From the NCBI RefSeq assembly GCF_029714285.1, contig NZ_CP121663.1, positions 1,178,001-1,242,000 of the forward strand: a stretch of 64,000 nucleotides of DNA, read 5' to 3'. This DNA comes from Rhizobium sp. CB3090. GTDB taxonomy: Bacteria > Pseudomonadota > Alphaproteobacteria > Rhizobiales > Rhizobiaceae. A program made the position numbers and the translations under genes. Below the pieces are notes generated by a model. That model did not search any database and was not told the DNA's origin. It saw nothing but the letters and a program-made list of their open reading frames with translations. Shown here in pieces: positions 16,251 to 23,920 of this stretch. The stretch's first letter is position 1. The number at the start of each line of letters is the position of its first letter.

Positions 16251-17090
16251 TCAGCCTGCCTTTCGCTGCCGGGAGGCACCGGAAGCAGCTCGTTTGGGGG
16301 TCTGCTTCTTTTCTCCCTTGATGCCGGCGCTTTGGCGAAGTGCCTCCATGAGATCGACGACCTTTTCCGGCTTGCGCTCCTTGCGTAAGGGAATTTTGCG
16401 GCCTTCGATCTTCGCCTTGATCAGTTCCGTGAGGGCCGCTTCATAGCGATCATCAAACTTCTGAGCGTCGAACATGCCGCTTTTCGTGGTGATGATATGC
16501 TTTGCCAGATCGAGCATTTCGCCCTTGATCCTGATATCGGGTATATCCTCAAACGCCTTGTTCGCGGAGCGGACTTCGTATTCGAAGTTCAGCGTCGTCC
16601 CGAGCAGGCCCTTGTCATAGGGACGGATCAACAAGGTCCGCAAGCGCCGGAAAAGCACTGTTCGCGCGACTGCTGCGACCTTCTTTTTTTGCATACCGGC
16701 ACGGATCAGTGCAAAAGCCTCCTCGCTTCCGCGATCGCTCGGTGCGAGATAGTAGGGCTTGTCGAAATAAACGTCGTCGATATCCGAATATGCGACGAAT
16801 GCCTGGAGGTGAAGGGTCTTGTCGCTGCCGGGGACAACGGCGGCGATTTCATCGGGCTCAAGGATCACATAATCGTCCTTGCCGACTTCGTAGCCTTTGA
16901 CCTGATCCTCACGCCCTACGGGTTTGCCGGTGCTGCTGTCGACGAATTCGCGTCGGACACGATTGCCCGTCGCCCGATTGATGGTGTGAAAAGATACACG
17001 CTCGGACGTCGACGCCGCAGTATAAAGCGCCACCGGGCAAGTCACCAGACCGAATTGCAAATAACCTTTCCACTGCGCACGCGGCGACAT
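16251..17090 (-). CDS. ku: Ku protein (bacterial non-homologous end joining), copy 2
   Basis: Second Ku paralogue, 279 residues. The core is visible as WKGYLQFGLVTCPVALYTA, VKGYEVGKDDYVILEPDE and GLLGTTLNFEYEVR. The tail is Lys/Arg-rich (EKKQTPKRAASGASRQRKAG), which suggests DNA contacts. GGAG lies 9 bases before the ATG at 17090. It is transcribed with ligD (3 bp apart), whereas copy 1 converges on ligD from the other side. In Sinorhizobium several Ku proteins coexist and can differ in expression and partner choice. Which copy works with this LigD cannot be read here, but the coupled one is the obvious candidate. Confidence 0.96.
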   Translation of the reverse strand: MSPRAQWKGYLQFGLVTCPVALYTAASTSERVSFHTINRATGNRVRREFVDSSTGKPVGREDQVKGYEVGKDDYVILEPDEIAAVVPGSDKTLHLQAFVAYSDIDDVYFDKPYYLAPSDRGSEEAFALIRAGMQKKKVAAVARTVLFRRLRTLLIRPYDKGLLGTTLNFEYEVRSANKAFEDIPDIRIKGEMLDLAKHIITTKSGMFDAQKFDDRYEAALTELIKAKIEGRKIPLRKERKPEKVVDLMEALRQSAGIKGEKKQTPKRAASGASRQRKAG

Positions 17091-17201
17091 CCGACAAATC
17101 TCCGGTGGACCAATGGAATTGAACGATATCTCACAGGCTTTGTTCCGGCAGACCGAGCAGTTTTGTTCGTCGATCCCGTTTCCTTTTCAAAAGGAGACAG
17201 G

Positions 17202-17288
17202 ATGCAAACGCGATACGGCCCAATCGACAAGCCAGCCTCCATTCCAGCGGAACTTTACCAACCGCTTGACTATCGCGATTCACCATGA
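17202..17288 (+). CDS. Possible 28-residue small ORF
   Basis: AAAAGGAG at 17189-17196 lies close before ATG 17202, and the frame encodes MQTRYGPIDKPASIPAELYQ plus eight more residues, with no membrane segment. Its stop directly touches the LexA box that follows. The good ribosome site is the only support. No family is recognised, and it may be a chance ORF in the leader between ku and the next gene. Confidence 0.3.
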   Translation: MQTRYGPIDKPASIPAELYQPLDYRDSP

Positions 17289-17303
17289 GAACATATAGTG
17301 AAC
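17289..17303 (+). promoter_or_regulatory. LexA (SOS) box, GAAC-N7-GAAC
   Basis: GAAC at 17289-17292 and GAAC at 17300-17303 are spaced by exactly 7 bases (ATATAGT). This is the direct-repeat LexA operator of alphaproteobacteria such as Rhizobium and Rhodobacter. It lies 15 bases before the start of a 56-codon ORF, and a TTGACT element occurs upstream at 17266-17271, so it is placed where a repressor would block transcription of that ORF. Confidence 0.65.
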
Positions 17304-17317
17304 ATATGGAGGTATCC

Positions 17318-17488
17318 ATGACAAAAACCGAGCAAGTCATAGAACGCGCCATGACCTTTGTTGCAGTCTCGAAAGCGCTGCGGGAACGTGAACAGGAGCG
17401 GCGCGCTGCCTGGAAGCGCCGTGTCGATATCAGCCGGCCGCTACCGCCCTTGCCGCGCGGCTTACAGCTTTCCCTCAAGTTGGATTGA
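17318..17488 (+). CDS. Small protein of unknown function behind a LexA box
   Basis: A 56-residue ORF. GGAGG at 17308-17312 lies 5 bases before ATG 17318. The frame is open 11 codons further upstream, but that would overlap the operator. The product (MTKTEQVIERAMTFVAVSKA...) is Arg/Glu-rich in the middle (LREREQERRAAWKRR, probably helical) and Pro/Leu-rich at the end. It has no signal peptide and no membrane segment, so it is unlike the small membrane SOS division inhibitors of Caulobacter. The position suggests DNA-damage induction. The function is unknown. Confidence 0.6.
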   Translation: MTKTEQVIERAMTFVAVSKALREREQERRAAWKRRVDISRPLPPLPRGLQLSLKLD

Positions 17489-17659
17489 TGATGCGACCTG
17501 AACGCTGCTCGATCGCCTGAGCCGTTTGTCTTGCGCAGATGACGAACATCCGCGGCGTAAGCGACCTTTCAGCCGAACAAGTTGCGATATAGCGAAGCGG
17601 ATAGGATCGCTCGGGAACCGCGAGGGGGCGATGGCGTTTTCTCACTGGAGGACAACGCC

Positions 17660-17932
17660 ATGGCAAAATATGATCTAAAGTCACCCCCGTTCCCCGCGAC
17701 GGAAGCGGGGCTTCCAAATCCCATCCAGCCACCATCAGCAGAGCCGCCCAAAATAGATGGTGGCGCACAGGATGATGATGAAGCCGCTTATGAGCGTGGG
17801 GTTGAAGCCGGCAAAAAGGAATCTAAAGCCGAGAAAAATCCTTATCCCGAGGAAAGCAGTCGCGCCAAGGCATATGAGCACGGCTATCTGGATGGGCAGA
17901 AGATAAGGAGCGACGACAAGCCGCCGCATTGA
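17660..17932 (+). CDS. Small Rmf/CrpP-like protein
   Basis: 90 residues. GGAGG at 17647-17651 lies 8 bases before ATG 17660; the open frame runs upstream to 17582 without a better start. The N-terminal half is Pro-rich and probably disordered (PPFPATEAGLPNPIQPPSAE). The C-terminal half, AYERGVEAGKKESK, NPYPEES and AYEHGYLDGQK, matches the pattern of ribosome modulation factor and the related Rmf/CrpP family (A-x3-G-x2-AG, then NPYP, then a G-Y/W-x-x-G end). It could bind ribosomes or RNA in resting cells. The assignment rests on a short motif. Confidence 0.6.
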   Translation: MAKYDLKSPPFPATEAGLPNPIQPPSAEPPKIDGGAQDDDEAAYERGVEAGKKESKAEKNPYPEESSRAKAYEHGYLDGQKIRSDDKPPH

Positions 17933-17954
17933 AATCGTACCAATAAACGATTTT
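17932..17954 (+). terminator. Terminator after the Rmf-like gene
   Basis: AAATCGT (17932-17938) pairs with ACGATTT (17947-17953) around an 8-base loop and continues into a short T stretch, directly behind the stop codon. Confidence 0.5.
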
Positions 17955-18060
17955 CGCTGATGCTGTAGACTGCATCGGCCTATTGCGGCCTGATTGAGTT
18001 CGCACCGTGTATTTTCAACGACGTCCTATAAGACATCGTCGCCGGTCAGCCATTGACTGC

Positions 18061-19101
18061 TCATTCCTCAGGTCTGTCGGCAAAGTGAGAGACGGCAAAT
18101 TCGGCGACTTTTCTATTCGATTTGCGCGCATCCTCTATCCAGAATGGAAAGATTTGCCATTGATGGATCATGCCCGGCCAAACCTCCGCGGTTACATCGA
18201 CTCCGGCCTTGCGTGCTTTGTCTTCCAGCCGGCGCGTGTCGTCGAGCAGCGTCTCCCGTGAACCGACCTGCAAGAGCAGGGGCGGAAAGCCGCTCATGTC
18301 GGCATAGAGCGGCGATCGTTCAGGATTGACCGGAGATTTGTCGCCGATATAGGCGTTGCGGATAATCTCCAGCTCGGCTTTGCCCATGAACGGATCATTT
18401 TCCGCATTCGTGGTCATGGATTCACCCTCTCCAGCAAAATCGGTCACCGGGCTCATCGCGACCACGGCCGCCGGCAAAGGTCCCCTGATCCGAAGCTGGT
18501 TCAGGGTAGCCTCGATGGCCAGGGTGCCGCCCACGGACTCCCCGGCAATCACCACGTTCTCAGGCCTGTATCCCGAGGAGAGGAGCCAACGATAGGCAGC
18601 CAGAGTGTCGTCGATCTGGGCCGGAAACCTATTCTCCGGCAACAGGCGGTAATCGACCAGGAGAACATCGGCGGACGCAGCCTTAGCAAGGGAGCCCGCT
18701 ATATTCCGGTGCGTCCTGAGAGAGCCGCTATAGAACCCACCTCCATGGAGATAGAGTATAGCGCGCCGGCCAATCGGATGGTGCAGTCGTGCCGGCCATA
18801 TCAGGTCGGCCCTGACCCCGTTGGCATCGAGATGACGGATCTGCACACGCGTCGGATCCGGCGTAGACGCCATCAGCCTTTCGAAAGCGGCACGCCGCTG
18901 GCGAAGGTCGAGAGCGGCATAGCTCGGACGCAACGCCTCGATGAGTTTATCGATCTGATTGTTCGAGGCTTTCGTCTGTGAAGCGGCGTCGAGCGCATAG
19001 GCCGTTGACGCCGGCAGCGCCGGTGAAAGAGCCAAGGCGAGCGTGGCGGCCGACGCCGTCACAAAAAGGCGCATGAAGCGAAAAAACAAAAATCCGTTCA
19101 T
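18061..19101 (-). CDS. Secreted alpha/beta hydrolase (HSL-type esterase)
   Basis: A 346-residue esterase or lipase-like hydrolase. The start at 19101 (MNGFLFFRFMRLFVTASAAT) gives a clear signal peptide ending near ALPASTAYA, so the protein acts outside the cytoplasm; the frame continues 41 codons upstream without support. The hormone-sensitive-lipase motif HGGGFYSG forms the oxyanion hole. The nucleophile Ser is in GESVGG, and the acid and His are probably in the SRETLLDD and GMIHQW segments. It is alone on the minus strand between small genes. The substrate is unknown. Confidence 0.88.
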   Translation of the reverse strand: MNGFLFFRFMRLFVTASAATLALALSPALPASTAYALDAASQTKASNNQIDKLIEALRPSYAALDLRQRRAAFERLMASTPDPTRVQIRHLDANGVRADLIWPARLHHPIGRRAILYLHGGGFYSGSLRTHRNIAGSLAKAASADVLLVDYRLLPENRFPAQIDDTLAAYRWLLSSGYRPENVVIAGESVGGTLAIEATLNQLRIRGPLPAAVVAMSPVTDFAGEGESMTTNAENDPFMGKAELEIIRNAYIGDKSPVNPERSPLYADMSGFPPLLLQVGSRETLLDDTRRLEDKARKAGVDVTAEVWPGMIHQWQIFPFWIEDARKSNRKVAEFAVSHFADRPEE

Positions 19102-19540
19102 ACGATTAGCCTTTTTGCCGTGGAGACCAGACGCAGCATAACAGTCCCACCGTCGCAGAATTGATGTCCGAGTCAAGCGTGGTGGATACGGCAGGGGAGC
19201 CGGCCAAGAGGCCTCAGGCAACAACCCCGCAGGAGCCCGGCCGCACTGTTGTTTGCTGTTGGGCCGACGCGACGGAAATGCGCCCCTCCTTGCAGCTCAA
19301 TTGCTTCCGAACCTTCCGATCGACAGAAAGCAACCGTCTGCGGCGCAGTATCAGCGCCGAAATGCAAACTTTCGATCGCGTCCAGACACGGCTGAAAGAC
19401 GGACGGGAAGCCCGGCGCGTGATTTTTCTCGTTCCACAGATCGTCTGGCATCCCAAGATGACTGGACATCTCGTCTCTTTGGGATCACCATTAACGCGGG
19501 CTGAAGTGTTACATCGAAGGGGACCAACTATCGCCATATA
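19102..19540. other. Gene-poor stretch upstream of a small unknown gene
   Basis: About 440 bases between the divergent hydrolase gene and the next plus-strand gene. Open frames in it overlap each other on both strands, have no ribosome sites and resemble no family. It holds the promoters of both neighbours. I see nothing else in it. Confidence 0.45.
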
Positions 19541-19550
19541 GGAGGCCGAG

Positions 19551-19988
19551 ATGAAGCAGCATGCACGCGATGACTTGCAGAAAATTGCAAAAGTCGATCA
19601 GGATTTCCTTAATCGAGAGATGTCGCGAAGCCAACGGCTGGAACGTTGGATAGATCTTCTCGAGCGGAGTCCCCGACAGTTTCTTTCCACTTTGCGCGAA
19701 ACCGAATTTCAGCCTAGCGAAACCAGGGCGGCAATGCGGACGGATAGCTCCCCGATCTCCGTCGCCTTTGCAGATCCGGTTCTTCGCGCCGCTGGTTTGG
19801 AAAACGATAGCTACGGGGAAGCCAAGCGCTTCTTCGAACTTACGGATCATGAGCTGCACGGAATTGTCTGCTACTGCCATTTCGGCGAGACGGTCAATTC
19901 TGCCGTAGTCGCACGCTCCATTCGTCCGTTGGTCGCCGGGCGGCCACCGAGCCTGTTTGCCCGTTTGCGCAGGGCGTTGTCGATATAG
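19551..19988 (+). CDS. Hypothetical protein
   Basis: 145 residues, not recognised. GGAGG at 19541-19545, 5 bases before the ATG, supports translation. The N-terminal half is charged and helical (DDLQKIAKVDQDFLNREMSR), with no signal peptide or membrane segment. The C-terminal part contains VCYCHFGETVNSAVVARSI, with two close Cys and one His, followed by a basic end (LFARLRRALS). It stands alone, with gene-free DNA on both sides. Confidence 0.6.
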   Translation: MKQHARDDLQKIAKVDQDFLNREMSRSQRLERWIDLLERSPRQFLSTLRETEFQPSETRAAMRTDSSPISVAFADPVLRAAGLENDSYGEAKRFFELTDHELHGIVCYCHFGETVNSAVVARSIRPLVAGRPPSLFARLRRALSI

Positions 19989-20461
19989 TCTGTATTTTCG
20001 ACAATCCCGGCTCCGGCTGACGGACATTGACGATGTGTCCAACTTGGCTGCATCGCAAAAGTGACATACCGGCAGCCGAGCGTTGGCTTGGCAATCCCTG
20101 AGAGGTTACAGACCCTCAAGGATCGCCTTGCCTGGCGCTTGGCGGACGATTGTCGCGAATAGCAGTCTACAGAGAGAAAATAAGAAGCCTGCAATGTTGG
20201 GAGCAAGCGGCCTCCGGCTCGAATCCGAACATATGACGAGAAAGGGCGCTCAACCCTTCCGGGGAGCGCCCTTTCCAACCCGGACGGTCTGGAACGCAGC
20301 GACTGGCGTCTGCAGCAGACCATCAATACGGGAAGTGAAGCCTAGATACGGTTGGGCGTTCTCGATTTCAAGTGGCGACGGCATGAATGAATTGCCAAGC
20401 CGGCTGGATTCCGGCGGATTTTCACATGAAAGTTGTCGCGATTATCGTATTTGCTTTTGCA
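19989..20461. other. Gene-free stretch with one strong hairpin
   Basis: No supported gene. A weak dyad (TTGTCGA 19977-19983 with TCGACAA 19998-20004) overlaps the end of the previous gene and may terminate it. The strong hairpin at 20240-20275 is listed separately and could end an unannotated transcript. Confidence 0.45.
20240..20275. terminator. Strong GC-rich hairpin, possible terminator of an unannotated RNA
   Basis: GAAAGGGCGCTC (20240-20251) pairs over 12 exact bases with GAGCGCCCTTTC (20264-20275) around a 12-base loop. No coding gene lies within 200 bases on either side, and the short T or A tracts at the arm ends could act in either direction. Confidence 0.5.
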
Positions 20462-20713
20462 TCAATCCCTTACCGCTATTCCAGCCGAAACGGCGGCCGC
20501 TAAAAAGGCATCGTACGCTTCCTCCACCGACCCTTGGCTATGATAATTTCCGATCAAGGTTTTCTTGGCCATGGCATGAACGCGATCGGCTTTGCCCGGT
20601 GGCCATTCACGCAGAAGAAATTTAAGGGCCTGTTCGGTGTTATTGATCGTTACGTGGTGGCGGCACTCCCCGGTGACGACCGTCACCGAACGATTCCACA
20701 GATATTTGGACAT
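20462..20713 (-). CDS. DUF982 domain protein
   Basis: 83 residues, the usual size for this rhizobia-enriched family. Typical features are an N-terminal strand pair (VTVVTGECRHHVTINNTEQA), the LLREWPPGK core and a C-terminal helix (SVEEAYDAFLAAAVSAG). Function unknown; no catalytic residues are apparent. Another member with the same layout lies 1.5 kb downstream (22216-22494). It is transcribed towards the gene-free stretch. Confidence 0.85.
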   Translation of the reverse strand: MSKYLWNRSVTVVTGECRHHVTINNTEQALKFLLREWPPGKADRVHAMAKKTLIGNYHSQGSVEEAYDAFLAAAVSAGIAVRD

Positions 20714-20914
20714 CTAGCTGTTTCCTCCGCCCGTGAAACGGACACTCTTCGCCTTGGTTCCAGGAGGAGCGAGACAATCAAAAATTATTCATTCGAGCAT
20801 GGCAAAAAACTTCCGAAAACCGAATGCCCGCCTTATCGGAATTGCTCCGACGGGTGTCGATGAAACAAAATCAGCTCTGTCTTGTTTGACCTTTCATAGG
20901 AAAAGGAGGTCGAC

Positions 20915-21409
20915 ATGATGCAACCTCGAAAGCCAAAACCACTATCGCGCGAAGAAGACTATCGCGACTATGAGGACCGCAATCTTCGTGACGGCTGGCC
21001 GTATTCGGACGGGAGTGGAAGTGCCTCGCAAAGCCCTGAGAACCGGGGATATGGTGATACCTCAGCGAATTTCGACGAGGAACCAGATGGCGATTTCATC
21101 ATAGATGCAGCTGATCAGACCGGCCTGGAGCGAGCTGAGGATCGTACCGTCGGACCGCTTCCAACCGATCGTATCGACAGCGACGAGTTGGAATCCGTCA
21201 TAACCCAGCAGCTTGAACAAAGGGGGTTCGACATCGACAGCCTCGATGTGCGGGCTGAGGGCGGCGTTGTGATGTTGGAGGGTAGTGTGGAGACGATCCC
21301 CTTGGCTCGTCACCTCGAAGCTATCGTTCGGTCTATTCCCGGCGTCGTGGAGGTTCAAAACAACCTTCGGACGATCGGTGTCGATGCGCACATTCCGGGC
21401 GACGAATAG
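20915..21409 (+). CDS. BON-domain protein
   Basis: 164 residues. An AAAAGGAGG ribosome site precedes two adjacent ATG codons (20915 and 20918). The first 90 residues are acidic, Tyr/Ser/Gly-rich and low in complexity (SREEDYRDYEDRNLRDGWPY). The last 75 residues form one BON domain (LESVITQQLEQRGFDIDS, VVMLEGSVETIPLARHLE, VVEVQNNLRT). BON domains occur in OsmY-like envelope stress proteins and bind phospholipid, but this one has no signal peptide. It ends 24 bp before the converging UdgX-type gene. Confidence 0.82.
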   Translation: MMQPRKPKPLSREEDYRDYEDRNLRDGWPYSDGSGSASQSPENRGYGDTSANFDEEPDGDFIIDAADQTGLERAEDRTVGPLPTDRIDSDELESVITQQLEQRGFDIDSLDVRAEGGVVMLEGSVETIPLARHLEAIVRSIPGVVEVQNNLRTIGVDAHIPGDE

Positions 21410-21432
21410 CGCTTCGCTGCGATGAATGTGAG

Positions 21433-22083
21433 TCAATGCCGCAGGAAACTCCGGATCTTCTTCAGATCCTGGACGAATGCCTGCCGGCTCCGCTCCTTTT
21501 CGTCCGCTTCCCTGATCCTCAGAAGAGCCGATGGATGAATGGTGACCAGGATATCAAGCTGCCCGGGTGGATGAAGGATGCTGCCGCGATCGCGCATCAC
21601 CCGCACTTTCGATCCGAGCAGCGAGGATACAGCCGTTGCGCCGAGCGCAACCACAAGCCTCGGTTTCAAGAGTTCAAGTTCGGCACCGAGCCACCAGGCG
21701 CAACGCTGCACCTCGCCGGCATTGGGCCTGGAATGCAGCCGCTTCTTACCGCGCATCTGGTACTTGAAATGCTTGACCGCATTGGTAACGTAACAGAGGT
21801 CGCGATCGACCCCGGCCTCATCGAGGCATTGATCTAGCAAGCGACCTGCCGGCCCGACGAAGGGTCTGCCCGAAAGATCTTCCTTGTCGCCGGGTTGTTC
21901 TCCGACCAGCACGACCTCCGCGGTTTCAGACCCCTCACCGAAGACGAGATGCGTTGCGTTGCGATAGAGGTCGCAACGCGTGCAGGATTCGGCGTCGTGC
22001 CGGAGTTCGCCGAGCGTTGGCGCATCGGCATGATCGGGTCGAAGAGAGGGACCGGTATCGGGCAAGAGGTGTTTATCGAGCAT
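21433..22083 (-). CDS. udgX: UdgX-type uracil-DNA glycosylase
   Basis: 216 residues of the family 4-like uracil-DNA glycosylase superfamily. The active-site motif is GEQPGDKEDLSGRPFVGPAG (residues 61-80) and the second motif is IHPSALLR (about 182-189). The four Cys for an iron-sulphur cluster are probably CTRC (34, 37), C97 and C128. The loop GKKRLHSRP (112-120) matches the KRRIH loop that defines UdgX, whose His (here His117) becomes covalently linked to the abasic sugar after uracil is removed. Classical family 4 enzymes lack this His loop. It lies 5 kb from ku-ligD. The ribosome site is weak, so the start is not certain. Confidence 0.85.
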   Translation of the reverse strand: MLDKHLLPDTGPSLRPDHADAPTLGELRHDAESCTRCDLYRNATHLVFGEGSETAEVVLVGEQPGDKEDLSGRPFVGPAGRLLDQCLDEAGVDRDLCYVTNAVKHFKYQMRGKKRLHSRPNAGEVQRCAWWLGAELELLKPRLVVALGATAVSSLLGSKVRVMRDRGSILHPPGQLDILVTIHPSALLRIREADEKERSRQAFVQDLKKIRSFLRH

Positions 22084-22215
22084 GGGAGGCTCGCTGCAAT
22101 TTTGAAATCACATCCGTCAACCGATTGCCGGTATGTTTGTTCCATATCAGATCAGATCGATCCAGACGACCAGGACAGGAATGGCTGAGGGCCAGAAACG
22201 CGTCTGACGATCTCT

Positions 22216-22494
22216 TCACCATACGTATCCATCGTCCTGTATCAGATGCGCTTCGAGACAGGCCATGACAAAGGCTTCGCGCGCAGCCTCCAGGGTGGCG
22301 CGGTGCGAAATGGCTGCGAGGCATTTTTGCATTGCCTTTGCATAAGATGAGCCCCTTTCGGACGGCCATCTGACGGACAGGAAATGAATTGCGTCTTCAG
22401 GTCCGTTCACGCGCGAGGTAAAGCGGCCGCCTACCGCTACGCAAACCGGTGCGTCCCAGAGCATCTTGAATTTGACGTCGATGATCTCGTTCAT
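22216..22494 (-). CDS. DUF982 domain protein, second copy
   Basis: 92 residues, same family as the protein at 20462-20713 (VKFKMLWDAPVCVAVGGRF, LSVRWPSERG, LEAAREAFVMACLEAH). The two share the W-P-S/G-x-R-x3-Y/A-x-AM layout but are clearly diverged, so they are not a recent duplication. It is upstream of the UdgX-type gene on the same strand with 132 bp between them; co-transcription is possible but not shown. Confidence 0.85.
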   Translation of the reverse strand: MNEIIDVKFKMLWDAPVCVAVGGRFTSRVNGPEDAIHFLSVRWPSERGSSYAKAMQKCLAAISHRATLEAAREAFVMACLEAHLIQDDGYVW

Positions 22495-22723
22495 TTGCTC
22501 CCCCTGTCACTTGCCCACCAAACAAGGCGTCGGGATGATTGTTCCCGCGGGATGGAGCGCTATTTGCTGGATACGACATTGCATGTGCAGTGCTGGGATA
22601 TCCCTGCATGCCGCATGCGCAGGCATCGCATTCCTCATCATCACCAACATCGTCTGGCCGGCTCGGGAACAACCGCTGCCCTTGAATGTTCGTCGATGTG
22701 CGGGGCAGTTTCTGGATCAAAAT

Positions 22724-23116
22724 ATGAACGACTCGACGGTGACATATCGCCAGATGTTTGCGGGCAAGCGGCTCTTGATCGTCGAGGACGAACATTTCCT
22801 CTCCGAAGGGGCGTGCCAAAAATTGCGGGAACTTGGCGCTATCCTGAGCGGCCCTGTCGGCAAAGTCGAAGACGCTCTCGAACTCATCAAGGGCAAGAAA
22901 GTGGATGCGGTGATCCTTGACCTGCATCTCGATGCCGGATTTGCATTTCCGATTGTAGAAACCCTACAGAGGCTGAAGCTTCCCCATATATTCGCAAAGG
23001 GCTATGGCCCGCCCATCGTTCCCGCCGGCTTTACCGGCTTCATCCTGTGCGAAAAAGCCACTGAGATCGAACACATCGCCAAAGCACTGTTCGGCAGGCG
23101 AAAACGGGACCTCTGA
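22724..23116 (+). CDS. Single-domain response regulator (receiver protein)
   Basis: About 130 residues. A receiver fold is visible: acidic pair in LLIVEDEHFL, phospho-acceptor Asp in AVILDLHLD, then PHIFAKGYG and the Lys in FILCEKATE. There is no output domain, so it would work by protein contact, as such lone receivers do in rhizobia. The frame is open to 22466, but the upstream part reads as non-coding. The start at 22724 (MNDSTVTYRQ) lacks a good ribosome site, and ATG 22754 is an alternative. No histidine kinase is adjacent. It ends 109 bp before the converging nuoB. Confidence 0.75.
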   Translation: MNDSTVTYRQMFAGKRLLIVEDEHFLSEGACQKLRELGAILSGPVGKVEDALELIKGKKVDAVILDLHLDAGFAFPIVETLQRLKLPHIFAKGYGPPIVPAGFTGFILCEKATEIEHIAKALFGRRKRDL

Positions 23117-23225
23117 AGGCAGCATGCGGTTGGCGATGTGGCTCTCGATTGTGCCGACCGCATAGCCGACCTTCGCCGCATCGTCGTAAGAGCTGCCTTC
23201 ACAGACACTCTTTTGGCTGTTTTGA

Positions 23226-23783
23226 TCACCGTTCGATCGTGCCGGTGCGGCGGATTTTGCGTTGCAGGAGCAGGATGCCATAGAGCAGCGCTTCCGCCGT
23301 CGGAGGGCACCCTGGTACATAGATATCGACAGGGATCACCTTGTCGCAGCCCCGAACGACGGAATAGGAGTAATGATAATAACCGCCGCCATTGGCACAT
23401 GAGCCCATCGAGATCACATAGCGGGGTTCAGGCATCTGGTCGTAGACCTTGCGAAGTGCCGGGGCCATCTTGTTGCATAGGGTTCCCGCCACAATCATCA
23501 GGTCCGATTGTCTTGGACTGCCGCGTGGCGCGGTGCCGAAGCGCTCGACATCATAACGCGGCATCGACATCTGCATCATCTCGATTGCGCAACAGGCGAG
23601 CCCGAACGTCATCCACATTAGCGATCCCGTTCGCGCCCAGGTGATGAGTTCATCGGTGCTTGTGACCAGAAACCCTTTATCGGCAAGCTCATTGCTGAAG
23701 GTACCCATAAGAGGATCGCGCAGCGGTGCTTCGCCAGGAAATTGGAAATTGCCGATACTTTGATTGTGATCAGGCGGAGACAT
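23226..23783 (-). CDS. nuoB: Orphan NADH-quinone oxidoreductase subunit B (NuoB-like)
   Basis: 185 residues with the complete N2 cluster pattern of Nuo[10 protein letters not shown] (the adjacent Cys pair), MGSCANGGG and [14 protein letters not shown] lies 8 bases before the ATG at 23783. Complex I subunits are normally encoded together as nuoA-N, yet no other nuo gene is near. All cluster ligands are present, so it is not obviously decayed. It may be a spare NuoB or belong to a different hydrogenase- or complex I-like assembly. The N-terminal extension ([17 protein letters not shown]) is unusual compared with housekeeping NuoB. Confidence 0.92.
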   Translation of the reverse strand: MSPPDHNQSIGNFQFPGEAPLRDPLMGTFSNELADKGFLVTSTDELITWARTGSLMWMTFGLACCAIEMMQMSMPRYDVERFGTAPRGSPRQSDLMIVAGTLCNKMAPALRKVYDQMPEPRYVISMGSCANGGGYYHYSYSVVRGCDKVIPVDIYVPGCPPTAEALLYGILLLQRKIRRTGTIER

Positions 23784-23920
23784 TGCTTGTTCCTCCGTGA
23801 AACAATGCCCCTAACATCAATAAGGGGAGCATGTTCCGGAGGTGGCCTTTTGATTTCCAGCCATTTCGCGGCACGTCGTCATAGGAACCGAATCCGGCAA
23901 TGTCGGATCCGGATCGCTGC

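Noticed and set aside
19161..19541. 126-codon plus-strand frame upstream of the small unknown gene
   Set aside because: No ribosome site, no recognisable motif, overlaps equally long minus-strand frames.
20195..20232. tRNA-like TCGAATCC segment
   Set aside because: Only the T-loop resembles a tRNA; no acceptor stem, D-arm or anticodon arm can be folded around it.
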